The notes beneath the pieces are model-generated. The model was not told the DNA's origin. It saw only the letters and a program-made list of their open reading frames with translations, and did no database searches. Below, one piece after another: positions 36,281 to 45,108 of a stretch of 64,000 nt of DNA (positions are counted from its first letter, which is position 1; each line of letters begins with the position of its first letter). Origin of the DNA: JAKVBH01 sp049800955 (lineage in GTDB: Bacteria; Pseudomonadota; Alphaproteobacteria; Rhodobacterales; Rhodobacteraceae); contig NZ_JBNAGA010000001.1 in the NCBI RefSeq assembly GCF_049800955.1, positions 124,001 through 188,000 on the forward strand. The letters run 5' to 3'. The position numbers were made by a program, and so were the translations under genes.

Positions 36281-36384
36281 CCTCATTCCGCGAAAGATCG
36301 CCAATTCATTAACCAGTTTTTGGTGTCCTATTGACTGAAGCTGCGCAATCGCATTTAGCGTTCGCCAGACAACTGGGGAAAATG

Positions 36385-36690
36385 ATGATGGACCTGAATT
36401 CAATGGATCTCGCGGAGCTCAAGAAACTTCGCAAAGATGTCGACAAAGCTATCGTGAGTTTTGAGGCGCGCAAGCGGAAGGAAGCCCTTGCGGCTTTGGA
36501 AGCCAAAGCGAGCGAGATGGGTTTTTCCTTGTCGGAACTGACCGGCAAATCCACGCGGAGCGCATCGGCGCCCAAGTATCGAAATCCCGATGATGCGTCG
36601 CAGACCTGGTCGGGCCGGGGCAGGCAACCGGTCTGGTTCAAGAACGCTCTTGAATCTGGTCAATCTGCGGAAGACTTGTTGATCGCCTGA
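36385..36690 (+). CDS. H-NS/HvrA-family nucleoid protein
   Basis: This approximately 101-residue protein has an N-terminal coiled-coil oligomerisation region (DLAELKKLRKDVDKAIVSFEARK) and a C-terminal DNA-binding module YRNPDDASQTWSGRGRQPVWF, the H-NS family signature. HvrA-type proteins bind AT-rich DNA and modulate photosynthesis, nitrogen or foreign genes in Rhodobacterales. ATG codons at 36382, 36385 and 36388 are all possible. I chose 36385 for its spacing from GGGGAA. Confidence 0.88.
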   Translation: MMDLNSMDLAELKKLRKDVDKAIVSFEARKRKEALAALEAKASEMGFSLSELTGKSTRSASAPKYRNPDDASQTWSGRGRQPVWFKNALESGQSAEDLLIA

Positions 36691-36694
36691 ATTA

Positions 36695-36723
36695 AAAAAA
36701 GCCCCGCTCAGCGGGGCTTTTTT
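36695..36723. terminator. Bidirectional terminator (H-NS-like gene / pckA)
   Basis: A 13-bp perfect stem AAAAAAGCCCCGC with GCGGGGCTTTTTT and a 3-base loop has A-runs on one side and T-runs on the other. It lies between two convergent genes and should stop transcription from both. Confidence 0.92.
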
Positions 36724-36742
36724 CTAAAGCTATGCTATCGGC

Positions 36743-38341
36743 TCAGCCAATGGCTGCGGCTTTGACGTCTTCGTCAATATACGGCAGGTATTGTTCGAAG
36801 TTGTCCGCAAACATTTGCACCAGCTTTCCAGCCTGTACATCATAAGCCGCCTTGTCTTCCCAAGTTCGGCGCGGATCCAGCAGAACATCCGGCACACCCG
36901 GAACATCGACCGGTACATCAAAACCAAAATTGGCGTCTTTGCGAAAGGCGGCTTCTGCCAGGGATCCATCCAATGCAGCTGTCAGAAGTGCGCGCGTTGC
37001 CTTGATTGGCATCCGGGATCCTTGCCCGTATGCGCCCCCTGTCCAGCCGGTATTGACCAGCCAGCAGGTCGCACCGTGTTTTGCGATTTTCTCCCGCAGC
37101 AATCGACCATAGGCTTCCGGTCTGCGGGGCATGAAAGGCGCGCCAAAGCAGGTCGAGAACGTGGGTTCCGGCTCCGTGACACCGCGCTCTGTCCCGGCGA
37201 CCTTCGAGGTGAAACCGGACAGGAAGTGGTACATGGCCTGTGCAGGCGTCAGGCGTGCAATGGGAGGCAGAACACCGAAGGCATCACATGTCAGCATGAT
37301 GATGTTTTTCGGGTGCCCGCCCAAGGCAGAGGTTGACGCGTTGGAAATGTTTTCCAGCGGATAAGCGCAGCGCATATTGGCCGTCAGACTGTCATCCTCG
37401 AAATCCAGTTCTTTCGTCTCTTCGTCGAAAACCATGTTTTCGATGACAGTGCCGAACTTGGATGTCGTTGCAAAGATCTCTGGCTCTGCTTCGGGATTGA
37501 GATTGATTGTCTTGGCGTAACAGCCACCCTCAAAATTGAACGTCCCGCGATCTGACCAGCCGTGCTCGTCGTCACCGATCAAGATACGGGCAGGATCGGC
37601 AGACAATGTCGTTTTGCCGGTCCCGGACAAGCCAAAGAAAATCGCGGTATCGACGGGATTGCCAACAGCGTGATTGGCCGAGCAATGCATCGGCATGATG
37701 CCTTTCTCGGGCAAGAGATAGTTCAGAAGAGTAAAGACAGACTTCTTGTTCTCACCGGCATATTCCGTCCCGCCAATCAAGATGAGCTTGCGATCAAAAT
37801 TCATCGCAATCACGGTATCCGACCGGCAATTATGACGCTCCGGGTCTGCCTTAAAGGTCGGGCAATTGATGACCGTGAAATCGGCTGTGAATTCGTTGAG
37901 CTCTTCGCGGTCAGGACGGCGCAGCATGTGGCGAATGAAAAGCCCGTGCCAAGCCAATTCAGTGATAACCCGAACGTCAATAGCATGCGCGGGATCGGCG
38001 CCGCCAATCAGGTCTTGCACGAAATAATCGCGCCCCTGCATATGCGCCAGCATATCCTCGTAAAGCGCATCAAAGCCCTCGGGGCTCATCGCGGCATTGT
38101 TCTCCCACCAGATATTGTCGGCGACAGAAGCGGTTTTGACGACGTGTTTGTCCTTGGGAGAGCGGCCTGTATATTTGCCAGTAGACACCAGAAAGGCGCC
38201 TCCATTGCCCAAAGTCCCTTCGTCGCGCCGCAGGGCTTCTTCGATCAGGCTCGGTTCCATCAAGTTGTAATAGACTTGGCCCAGACCTTTGATCCCCTGA
38301 TCTTCAAGCCGGAAATTCGGGTTTACCCGTCCAAGTGTCAT
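36743..38341 (-). CDS. pckA: Phosphoenolpyruvate carboxykinase (ATP)
   Basis: This 532-residue protein has the kinase-1a motif GLSGTGKTTLSAD, DEHGW, the KTINLN and GTEYAGE segments and the SGFTSKVAGTE region, diagnostic of ATP-dependent PckA. It converts oxaloacetate to phosphoenolpyruvate, the first committed step of gluconeogenesis. The gene is divergent from chvI, as in many alphaproteobacteria, where ChvI or its orthologues activate pckA. The 341-base shared upstream region is the likely control site. Confidence 0.97.
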   Translation of the reverse strand: MTLGRVNPNFRLEDQGIKGLGQVYYNLMEPSLIEEALRRDEGTLGNGGAFLVSTGKYTGRSPKDKHVVKTASVADNIWWENNAAMSPEGFDALYEDMLAHMQGRDYFVQDLIGGADPAHAIDVRVITELAWHGLFIRHMLRRPDREELNEFTADFTVINCPTFKADPERHNCRSDTVIAMNFDRKLILIGGTEYAGENKKSVFTLLNYLLPEKGIMPMHCSANHAVGNPVDTAIFFGLSGTGKTTLSADPARILIGDDEHGWSDRGTFNFEGGCYAKTINLNPEAEPEIFATTSKFGTVIENMVFDEETKELDFEDDSLTANMRCAYPLENISNASTSALGGHPKNIIMLTCDAFGVLPPIARLTPAQAMYHFLSGFTSKVAGTERGVTEPEPTFSTCFGAPFMPRRPEAYGRLLREKIAKHGATCWLVNTGWTGGAYGQGSRMPIKATRALLTAALDGSLAEAAFRKDANFGFDVPVDVPGVPDVLLDPRRTWEDKAAYDVQAGKLVQMFADNFEQYLPYIDEDVKAAAIG

Positions 38342-38682
38342 TGTGATGTCTCCTAAGGTGCGCTCTGCGCGATTGAACCTTCAGGCACCGAGAATTCGGC
38401 TTTAGCGATGTCGCCTGATTTGCCGGTCTTATCATGCCGTTTTGTGGCATGAATAGGACGCAAACGCACAGTTAGCGCCACCACCAACAAGTTTAGCGCA
38501 ATCATGTTCGCCCGCTGTTCTCATGTGTTCTGGCGCGGCCTGTTTTTAGGCATTCGTTCGTACTTTTGAGGTTTTCTGGTCACGGATCGGCGGCGCGATT
38601 CGTGGTTGGGTATTGATTGCCCCGGAAAAAGAGGTGAGTGTGGCCTAAAAATAAGGCAGCCGAGTAGTATAAGGACAGCAAA
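38342..38682. promoter_or_regulatory. pckA-chvI divergent control region
   Basis: These 341 bases hold the back-to-back promoters. A 7-bp inverted repeat TCATGCC/GGCATGA (38432-38438 with 38446-38452) is the clearest symmetric element and could be a regulator site. ChvI is known to bind direct repeats in related species; I see no unambiguous pair. AAGGA lies 8-9 bases before the chvI ATG. Confidence 0.45.
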
Positions 38683-39384
38683 ATGTCTAAGATCGCCCTT
38701 GTGGACGATGACAGAAATATTCTGACATCCGTAGCAATGACCCTCGAAGCGGAAGGCTTTGAGGTTGAAACCTATAATGATGGCCAGCAGGCTTTGGATG
38801 CGTTTAATCGCAAACTGCCTGACATGGCCGTGCTGGATATCAAGATGCCGCGTATGGACGGCATGGATTTGCTCCAGAGGCTTCGCCAGAAAACATCGAT
38901 GCCCGTCATCTTCCTGACGTCGAAGGATGATGAAATCGATGAGGTCTTGGGGTTGCGCATGGGCGCCGACGATTACGTCAAAAAGCCCTTTTCACAGCGT
39001 TTGCTGGTAGAGCGCATTCGTGCGCTCTTGCGCAGGCAAGATGCGGTCGCCGGCGACGAAGTTGGTGATACCGAAGAAACGAAGATCATGGAGCGCGGCG
39101 AGTTGCGCATGGATCCGCTGCGCCATTCCGTAAGCTGGAAGGGGCAGGAAGTCTCACTGACGGTCACGGAGTTTCTTCTCCTGCAAGCGCTCGCTCAGCG
39201 GCCCGGTTTTGTAAAAAGCCGCGATCAGCTGATGGATGTCGCCTACGATGATCAGGTCTACGTTGATGACCGGACCATCGACAGTCACATCAAACGCTTG
39301 CGCAAGAAAATGCGCACTGTGGATTCTGAATTCTCGGCGATCGAAACCCTGTACGGCATCGGTTACAGGTATAACGAAGAGTAA
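38683..39384 (+). CDS. chvI: Two-component response regulator ChvI
   Basis: This 233-residue OmpR-type regulator has a receiver domain with acidic pair DDD (8-10), phospho-acceptor Asp52 in VLDIKMPRMDG and Lys in YVKKPF. A winged-helix DNA-binding domain follows (about 130-230, ending IETLYGIGYRYNEE). It pairs with ChvG downstream and controls envelope stress, acid response and central carbon genes, pckA among them, in related species. Confidence 0.94.
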   Translation: MSKIALVDDDRNILTSVAMTLEAEGFEVETYNDGQQALDAFNRKLPDMAVLDIKMPRMDGMDLLQRLRQKTSMPVIFLTSKDDEIDEVLGLRMGADDYVKKPFSQRLLVERIRALLRRQDAVAGDEVGDTEETKIMERGELRMDPLRHSVSWKGQEVSLTVTEFLLLQALAQRPGFVKSRDQLMDVAYDDQVYVDDRTIDSHIKRLRKKMRTVDSEFSAIETLYGIGYRYNEE

Positions 39385-39407
39385 CTGCTCGAATTGAGGG
39401 CTGACGC

Positions 39408-41093
39408 GTGACGGACACCGGCATGCGGCGTAACGGCGATGTCGTCTTGGGAGACGACTGGGTTGCGCCCAATGGCACCGTTGAAAAGGAACTCCAGGCC
39501 AGCCGTGCGCGGCGGGGCTGGATCCCTTTGCGTCGCTCGCCCCTGACGCGCAAGATCATCACGTTCAATCTGATTGCGCTGAACATTCTCGTTGCTGGGA
39601 TCTTATATCTCAACAGCTCTCGGGACGGTCTGGCGACGCAACGCGCGACGGCATTGGTGGGCGAGGCTGAGCTCATCGCCGATGTCTTTGAAGCTCAACT
39701 GCCCGTCGGGGCCCCAGTTAGCTTTGCAACCGGTGACGGAATCGATGTCGGCCAGACCCTGTCCGGACTTGATTTGCGATCTGGTGTGGATGTCTTCGTC
39801 TACGATGTTTCCCGAAACCAGGTGGGCGCCATTCGCGCATCCGAGCCACAGGCAGACGACGAGGAAGCCTCGCCGACGCTGATAACTGACTTTCTGAGTG
39901 CAGTTTGGAATGGATTGACCACAATGCTGCGCGGGGAGGCCATAGACCCCGAACAGCGCTTTGTGAAAGACATCGAGAAGCTGGTGAGTGTCAGCCTGAA
40001 CGGCGATACCCGGGTTGAAACCGGTGAGGCGGTGGACGGGTCAACCGTGTTCTCTGTTTCTACCCCGGTGTGGCAAAATGGCGATGTTGTTGGTGCTGTA
40101 GCTCTCGTTTCGGCCGCGGGTGAAATTGACAAGCTCGTACGATCCGAGCGCGAACGCGTTTTGCAGATGTTTGTGATCGCGACCATCGTATCGATAGGTT
40201 TGTCTTTGGTGCTTGCCTCTACGATATCGAACCCGATTTCCGATTTGGCGGATGCCGCGGAGCTGGGCCGAGATCGTGACCGCGGAAAAGCCAACGGTGG
40301 ACGGGTCCGCATTCCTGATTTGACCGCGCGCCCTGATGAAATAGGGCGATTGTCCGGTGCTCTGCGCGGCATGGTCAACGCCTTGTACGACCGGATTGAT
40401 GCCAATGAGCAATTTGCGGCGGACGTGGCGCATGAAATCAAAAACCCGCTTGCATCATTGAGGTCCGCTGTGGGCACGATGCGTGTCGCCAAACGTGAGG
40501 ATCAGCGCGAAAAGCTCTTGAACGTGATCGAGCATGACGTGCGTCGCCTCGATCGGTTAGTCAGCGATATTTCCAATGCTTCGCGTCTGGACAGCGAGCT
40601 CGTCAAAGAAGAGCAAACTGAGTTCAACCTGCTCAATATGCTCGACAATCTCGGGCAGTTTTTGGGGGAAGACGCTCGAAAACGTGGTATCGAATTCATT
40701 ACCGACCTGCCTTCAGACCCGATCCATGTTCATGGACTCGAGGCGCGTTTGGCGCAGGTCTTCGTCAATCTGATCACAAACGCAATATCTTTCGGTCAGG
40801 ATGGAGATGCGATCCGCATCTGGGCACGGCAACGCGAAACGCGCGTGTTGGTTGTGGTCGAGGATACCGGGCCTGGCATTCCCGAAGAAGCGTTGGGCAA
40901 AATCTTCAAGCGCTTCTATTCGCATCGCCCCGAAAGCGATTTTGGCAACAACTCGGGCCTCGGTCTTGCGATCTCCAAGCAGATTGTGGAGGCCCACGGC
41001 GGTGTAATCTGGGCCGAGAATATTCGCCCGACAGAGGCTGACATCACGTCAGAGCCGCTCGGTGCGCGGTTTGTCGTGGGTCTGCCGCTTTAG
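39408..41093 (+). CDS. chvG: Sensor histidine kinase ChvG
   Basis: This 561-residue membrane kinase has two transmembrane helices (LTRKIITFNLIALNILVAGILYL and MFVIATIVSIGLSLVLAS) enclosing a periplasmic sensor domain. A HAMP linker and the H-box DVAHEIKNPLASLRS (His at about 342) follow, then an ATPase domain with NLITNAISF, DTGPGIP and GLGLAIS. It phosphorylates ChvI. The gene lies 23 bases after chvI and 4 bases before hprK, so the whole chvIG-PTS block may be one transcript. Confidence 0.94.
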   Translation: MTDTGMRRNGDVVLGDDWVAPNGTVEKELQASRARRGWIPLRRSPLTRKIITFNLIALNILVAGILYLNSSRDGLATQRATALVGEAELIADVFEAQLPVGAPVSFATGDGIDVGQTLSGLDLRSGVDVFVYDVSRNQVGAIRASEPQADDEEASPTLITDFLSAVWNGLTTMLRGEAIDPEQRFVKDIEKLVSVSLNGDTRVETGEAVDGSTVFSVSTPVWQNGDVVGAVALVSAAGEIDKLVRSERERVLQMFVIATIVSIGLSLVLASTISNPISDLADAAELGRDRDRGKANGGRVRIPDLTARPDEIGRLSGALRGMVNALYDRIDANEQFAADVAHEIKNPLASLRSAVGTMRVAKREDQREKLLNVIEHDVRRLDRLVSDISNASRLDSELVKEEQTEFNLLNMLDNLGQFLGEDARKRGIEFITDLPSDPIHVHGLEARLAQVFVNLITNAISFGQDGDAIRIWARQRETRVLVVVEDTGPGIPEEALGKIFKRFYSHRPESDFGNNSGLGLAISKQIVEAHGGVIWAENIRPTEADITSEPLGARFVVGLPL

Positions 41094-41097
41094 CACA

Positions 41098-41529
41098 ATG
41101 CCCAAATCGGAAAGCGAAATTCTGCATGCCACGTCTGTTGCATGTGGTGCGGTAGCCGTTCTGATTTGCGGCGCCTCTGGAACAGGAAAATCAACCCTTG
41201 CCTGGCGGCTCATCGCGCTTGGAGGCACTTTGATTGCAGATGATCAAACCGAGCTTCGCCTTTCAAAAGGAGGTCTCTTGCTGTCTCGCCCCGAATCTTT
41301 GCCGCCGCGCTTGGAAGCCCGTGGCGTAGGATTGATCCCCGTGCCTGTGATGAAAGGGGGCGTGCCGTTGCGTTTGGTGATCGACATGGATCACGTTGAA
41401 ACAGACCGGCTCCCCCGCGAAAAAACGCGCGTGTTTCTCGGACACAAGGTCCCATTGCTTCACAAGGTGGAACAAGAGTATTTTCCGATGGCGATTTGGG
41501 CCTATCTCGATGGCTGTAGAGACGACTGA
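41098..41529 (+). CDS. hprK: HPr kinase/phosphorylase, short alphaproteobacterial form
   Basis: This 143-residue protein keeps only the catalytic C-terminal half: Walker A GASGTGKST (25-33), ADDQT (47-51) and the LEARGVGLI signature. The N-terminal domain of firmicute HprK is absent, as is usual in alphaproteobacteria. It phosphorylates HPr on Ser. The frame runs from ATG 41098, four bases after the chvG stop. No obvious ribosome site is seen, so translation may depend on coupling. Confidence 0.92.
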   Translation: MPKSESEILHATSVACGAVAVLICGASGTGKSTLAWRLIALGGTLIADDQTELRLSKGGLLLSRPESLPPRLEARGVGLIPVPVMKGGVPLRLVIDMDHVETDRLPREKTRVFLGHKVPLLHKVEQEYFPMAIWAYLDGCRDD

Positions 41530-41546
41530 TTGAGACCGCCGGATAA

Positions 41547-42470
41547 ATGTCACTTCTCCTACCCTCCGACCATCCGCGACTGGTTTTGGTGACCGGCCCT
41601 TCCGGCGCGGGGCGGTCTACTGCGCTCAACGCGTTGGAAGATCTGGGATTTGAAGCGATCGACAATATCCCCCTCAGATTGATCCCGCGCTTGTTTGATC
41701 GCGGGGCTCAGATTGGGTCGCTCGCGCTTGGCATTGATGTCAGAAATCGCGACTTCAGCGTTGATACCCTGTCTGCCGTGATGGTCGATCTGGCCAATTC
41801 CGAGGGCTACGGGCCCGAATTGCTCTATCTGGATGCGCCGATGGATGTCTTGTTGCGGCGGTACTCTGAAACGCGCCGAAGACACCCTCTCGCGCCGGAT
41901 GGTTCACCGCAAAGCGGTATCGAACGAGAGATGGAACTTCTGGCGCCCTTGCGGGCCATGGCGTCTCGCCTGATTGAGACAAATGATCTCTCGCCCCATG
42001 ACTTGCGGTCAGAAATACAAGCCGCGTTCGGCATCGCCTCTGACCAGCCTTTGGTGATCTCAATAAACAGTTTTTCCTACAAGCGCGGCCTGCCGCGCGG
42101 TGCGGATCTGGTGTTTGATTGCCGTTTCCTGCTCAACCCCCATTGGCAGGAGGAACTGCGCGCCTTTACCGGACAGAACGAAGATGTCGTGTCCTACATC
42201 GCGACAGATGACCACTACCGCCCGTTTCTGGAAAAAGTGACGGACCTTCTGCTGTTCCAGTTTCCGGCCATGATGGATGAGGGCAAGGCTCATGCGCTGG
42301 TCGCATTTGGATGCACCGGCGGCAAACACCGCTCGGTTGCCGTTGCGGAAGCGGCGGGGTCCGCTCTTGCGAATGCGGGCTGGCGCGTGTCAATTAGGCA
42401 TCGTGAATTGGACCGGCGCGCGGAACTCAGCGACCACGCACCGGAAGTTCAGGGGAGTGCCGCAGAGTGA
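41547..42470 (+). CDS. rapZ: RapZ/YvcJ nucleotide-binding protein
   Basis: This 307-residue protein has Walker A TGPSGAGRST near residue 16, DIRNRDF-like DVRNRDFSVDT, and the C-terminal KHRSVAVAEAAG (GCTGGKHRSV) signature. In E. coli RapZ binds GlmZ RNA and glucosamine-6-phosphate; in alphaproteobacteria it lies with PTS genes and may link cell-wall precursor supply to carbon status. Its TGA overlaps the GTG start of the next gene (GTGA). Confidence 0.94.
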   Translation: MSLLLPSDHPRLVLVTGPSGAGRSTALNALEDLGFEAIDNIPLRLIPRLFDRGAQIGSLALGIDVRNRDFSVDTLSAVMVDLANSEGYGPELLYLDAPMDVLLRRYSETRRRHPLAPDGSPQSGIEREMELLAPLRAMASRLIETNDLSPHDLRSEIQAAFGIASDQPLVISINSFSYKRGLPRGADLVFDCRFLLNPHWQEELRAFTGQNEDVVSYIATDDHYRPFLEKVTDLLLFQFPAMMDEGKAHALVAFGCTGGKHRSVAVAEAAGSALANAGWRVSIRHRELDRRAELSDHAPEVQGSAAE

Positions 42471-42859
42471 TCGGCATTGTAATTGTGGCTCACGGGCAAT
42501 TGGCGCAGGAATACCTTGCTGCCATAGAGCACGTTGTGGGGGCACAATTGGGTGTCGTGGCCGTTTCGATTGAGCCGGATCATGATCGCGCTTCAAAGCA
42601 ATCCGAAATTTGCCAAGCCGCCGACGGGGTCGACGATGGGCAGGGCGTCGTGATTGTCACGGACATGTTCGGCGGCTCGCCGTCCAATTTATCTCTGCAG
42701 GCGTGTCGTCCCGATGATCGCCGCATTCTTTACGGGGCAAACCTGCCCATGCTGATCAAGCTCGCCAAGAGCCGCAAGATGAGCGTGCCCGATGCCGCAC
42801 GCGTAGCGATCGAAGCTGGCCGCAAATATATCGACAGCCAAAACGTGGCCCCGGAGTGA
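42467..42859 (+). CDS. PTS EIIA, mannose/fructose-type
   Basis: This 130-residue EIIA-Man domain has phosphorylatable His9 in IVIVAHGQLAQE and DMFGGSPSN in the middle. No EIIB, EIIC or EIID partner is nearby, so it probably has a regulatory rather than sugar-transport role. It starts at GTG inside the rapZ stop. It should accept phosphate from the neighbouring HPr. Confidence 0.92.
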   Translation: MIGIVIVAHGQLAQEYLAAIEHVVGAQLGVVAVSIEPDHDRASKQSEICQAADGVDDGQGVVIVTDMFGGSPSNLSLQACRPDDRRILYGANLPMLIKLAKSRKMSVPDAARVAIEAGRKYIDSQNVAPE

Positions 42860-42867
42860 GTTTGCCA

Positions 42868-43146
42868 ATGTCCGAGACAACACACCGCACATTGCCCATC
42901 GTGAATGAGAAGGGTTTGCACGCGCGCGCATCCGCAAAACTTGTGGAAGTTGTAGAAGGTTTTGATGCGCAAGCGGAGGTGAGCCGCGATGGTATGTCTG
43001 CCTCGGGTGATAGTATCATGGGCCTTTTGATGTTGGCAGCGTCGAAAGGAACCACTATTGAGGTTCAAACCGACGGGCCTGACGCCGTTGCTTTGGCAGA
43101 TGCCATTGAAACGCTGGTGGCGGACCGTTTTGGGGAGACGTTTTAG
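42868..43146 (+). CDS. Phosphocarrier protein HPr
   Basis: This 92-residue HPr has His18 (GLHARASAK, EI-dependent site) and Ser49 (SIMGLLML, HprK site), both needed for dual regulation. I chose ATG 42868 (MSETTHRTLP). A GTG at 42856 that overlaps the EIIA stop is also possible. It completes the hprK-rapZ-EIIA-HPr cassette; enzyme I is not in the window. Confidence 0.94.
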   Translation: MSETTHRTLPIVNEKGLHARASAKLVEVVEGFDAQAEVSRDGMSASGDSIMGLLMLAASKGTTIEVQTDGPDAVALADAIETLVADRFGETF

Positions 43147-43187
43147 CCGTATCCAAACGGCGTGGATCGAGGGAAGTCGACCAAGTT

Positions 43188-44063
43188 ATGGTAGAAACGA
43201 CCCAGCCATCAGCACTGCGGGCGGAGCATAGACCCCCTGCAAACGCGCCCTACGACAAGCGCAAGCTGTCCTATGCCAATACGTTTACCAACCCGTGGAA
43301 AGCCAACACCATACGCGCGATGGAGTGGCTCACCGGGAAAATTCCGCTCCTCCGCCTCGTGCGGCGGTTTGAACGCATGGGGCCTGCGGAAGGCCAGGCT
43401 TTCTGGAGCCAGGCCCTTGGCTTGATGAAGATTGAGCTTCAAACGCCGCCAGAGCAGATTGCCCGCATCCCCGCCAAAGGCCCCGTGATTATCGTGGCAA
43501 ACCACCCCCATGGGCTGGTCGATGGGATGGTGTTGGCCGAATTGATCGGGCGTGTACGCGAAGACTATCGCATCCTGACACGGTCGCTGCTGACAGGCGT
43601 GTCGGAGATCGAACAATTCATGATTCCGGTCCCGTTTCCGCATGAGGAGGACGCGCGCGAACAAGGCCTGCTGATGCGGCAACGCGCCATGGATCACTTG
43701 AAGCAAGGCGGCGTGGTGGTCCTCTTTCCATCCGGATCCGTCGCGGCGTCCGAGACGTATTTCGGCAAGGCCGTTGAGGCCGTCTGGAATCCGTTCACGG
43801 CTAAATTGATCACACGATCCGGTGCGACAGTGCTGCCGATCCACTTCCCGGGTCAAAATTCGCGCGCCTATCAAATAGCCAACAAGCTCTCGGCGACCTT
43901 GCGGCAGGGCCTTCTGATTCATGAGGTGATGCATGCCTGCGGGCGACCGCAGAGCCCGGTGATCGGTGAGCCGATCCTGCCGGACGAGATCGAGGCCTGG
44001 CAGGGCACGCCGCGCGAGATGATGACATGGTTGCGCGAACGCACGATGTCATTGGGTGAGTGA
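43188..44063 (+). CDS. PlsC-type acyltransferase
   Basis: This 291-residue protein has the glycerophosphate-acyltransferase motif NHPHGLVDGMVL (H-P-H-G-x-x-D) and VVLFPSGS, with a hydrophobic stretch around the first motif. It may acylate lysophosphatidate or an ornithine/glutamine lipid precursor. The sequence past residue 70 is family-like; the N-terminus is charged. It is about 40 bases after HPr and may be its own unit. Confidence 0.85.
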   Translation: MVETTQPSALRAEHRPPANAPYDKRKLSYANTFTNPWKANTIRAMEWLTGKIPLLRLVRRFERMGPAEGQAFWSQALGLMKIELQTPPEQIARIPAKGPVIIVANHPHGLVDGMVLAELIGRVREDYRILTRSLLTGVSEIEQFMIPVPFPHEEDAREQGLLMRQRAMDHLKQGGVVVLFPSGSVAASETYFGKAVEAVWNPFTAKLITRSGATVLPIHFPGQNSRAYQIANKLSATLRQGLLIHEVMHACGRPQSPVIGEPILPDEIEAWQGTPREMMTWLRERTMSLGE

Positions 44064-44066
44064 AGC

Positions 44067-44942
44067 CTAGCGGGTCGGTACAGGCGTTTCGCCACGATAG
44101 TCATAGAATCCGCGCTGCGTCTTACGGCCAAGCCATCCCGCTTCTACATATTTGGTCAGCAGAGGGCAGGGGCGGTATTTCGTATCCGCAAGGCCATCGT
44201 GCAGCACGTTCATGATCGCCAGGCAGGTATCCAGGCCAATGAAATCGGCGAGTTCCAACGGCCCCATGGGATGGTTCGCGCCCAGTTTCATCGACTCGTC
44301 GATAGATTTCACCGATCCCACGCCTTCATACAACGTATAGACGGCCTCGTTGATCATCGGCATCAGGATGCGGTTGACGATGAACGCCGGGAAATCTTCT
44401 GCGCTCGCGGAGGTTTTGCCCAACTTGTCCACGACCGCTTTGCAAGCCGTGTAGGTTTCCTCATCGGTCGCAATTCCCCGGATCAGTTCGACCAGTTGCA
44501 TGACCGGAACCGGGTTCATGAAGTGGAACCCCATGAACTTTTCGGGGCGATCAGTGCGGCTGGCGAGGCGCGTGATCGAGATTGAGGATGTATTGGACGT
44601 TAAAATCGTATCTGGTTTGAGATGCGGGAGAAGATCCTCGAAAATCGCCTGTTTGACAGTTTCGCGTTCTGTCGCCGCTTCAATCACCAGATCTGTCTGG
44701 CCGAGATCTGCCAGCTTTAAGGTTGTCTGAATGCGGGCCAAGGCTTCGTCTTTGGCGCCTTGCGTGATCTTTTCCCGGCTGACCTGGCGATCCAGATTGC
44801 CGGAAATCCGCGACACCGCGCCCGACAAGGCATCTTCCGACACATCATTGAGAAGCACATCATAACCCGCCAGCGCCAATACATGTGCAATCCCGTTGCC
44901 CATTTGGCCCGCGCCAACGACGCCTATCTTGCGAATTTCCAT
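44067..44942 (-). CDS. 3-hydroxybutyryl-CoA dehydrogenase
   Basis: This 291-residue NAD(P)-dependent enzyme has GVVGAGQMGNGIA at the start (Rossmann loop), SNTSSISIT, catalytic His in GFHFMNPVPVM, and NRILMPMINEA. It oxidises 3-hydroxyacyl-CoA in beta-oxidation or butyrate/PHB metabolism. The ATG at 44940-44942 has GAGGACC upstream; the longer frame to 45035 does not. The role of the converging upstream acyltransferase is unrelated. Confidence 0.93.
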   Translation of the reverse strand: MEIRKIGVVGAGQMGNGIAHVLALAGYDVLLNDVSEDALSGAVSRISGNLDRQVSREKITQGAKDEALARIQTTLKLADLGQTDLVIEAATERETVKQAIFEDLLPHLKPDTILTSNTSSISITRLASRTDRPEKFMGFHFMNPVPVMQLVELIRGIATDEETYTACKAVVDKLGKTSASAEDFPAFIVNRILMPMINEAVYTLYEGVGSVKSIDESMKLGANHPMGPLELADFIGLDTCLAIMNVLHDGLADTKYRPCPLLTKYVEAGWLGRKTQRGFYDYRGETPVPTR

Positions 44943-45108
44943 GATCTGGTCCTCGTGTGGTTCCCGGGGCGACTCTGGCCTGTGTCCCGGTCTGGTGCAA
45001 GACTGAGCACCCGAATTCGCATGACTTCTCATCAATTTGTCGCATTAGCCAAATCGCAAGGCTTTTGCGCGAATCCTACCATCGGGTGAAAAAGGAATGG
45101 TGGGTTAT

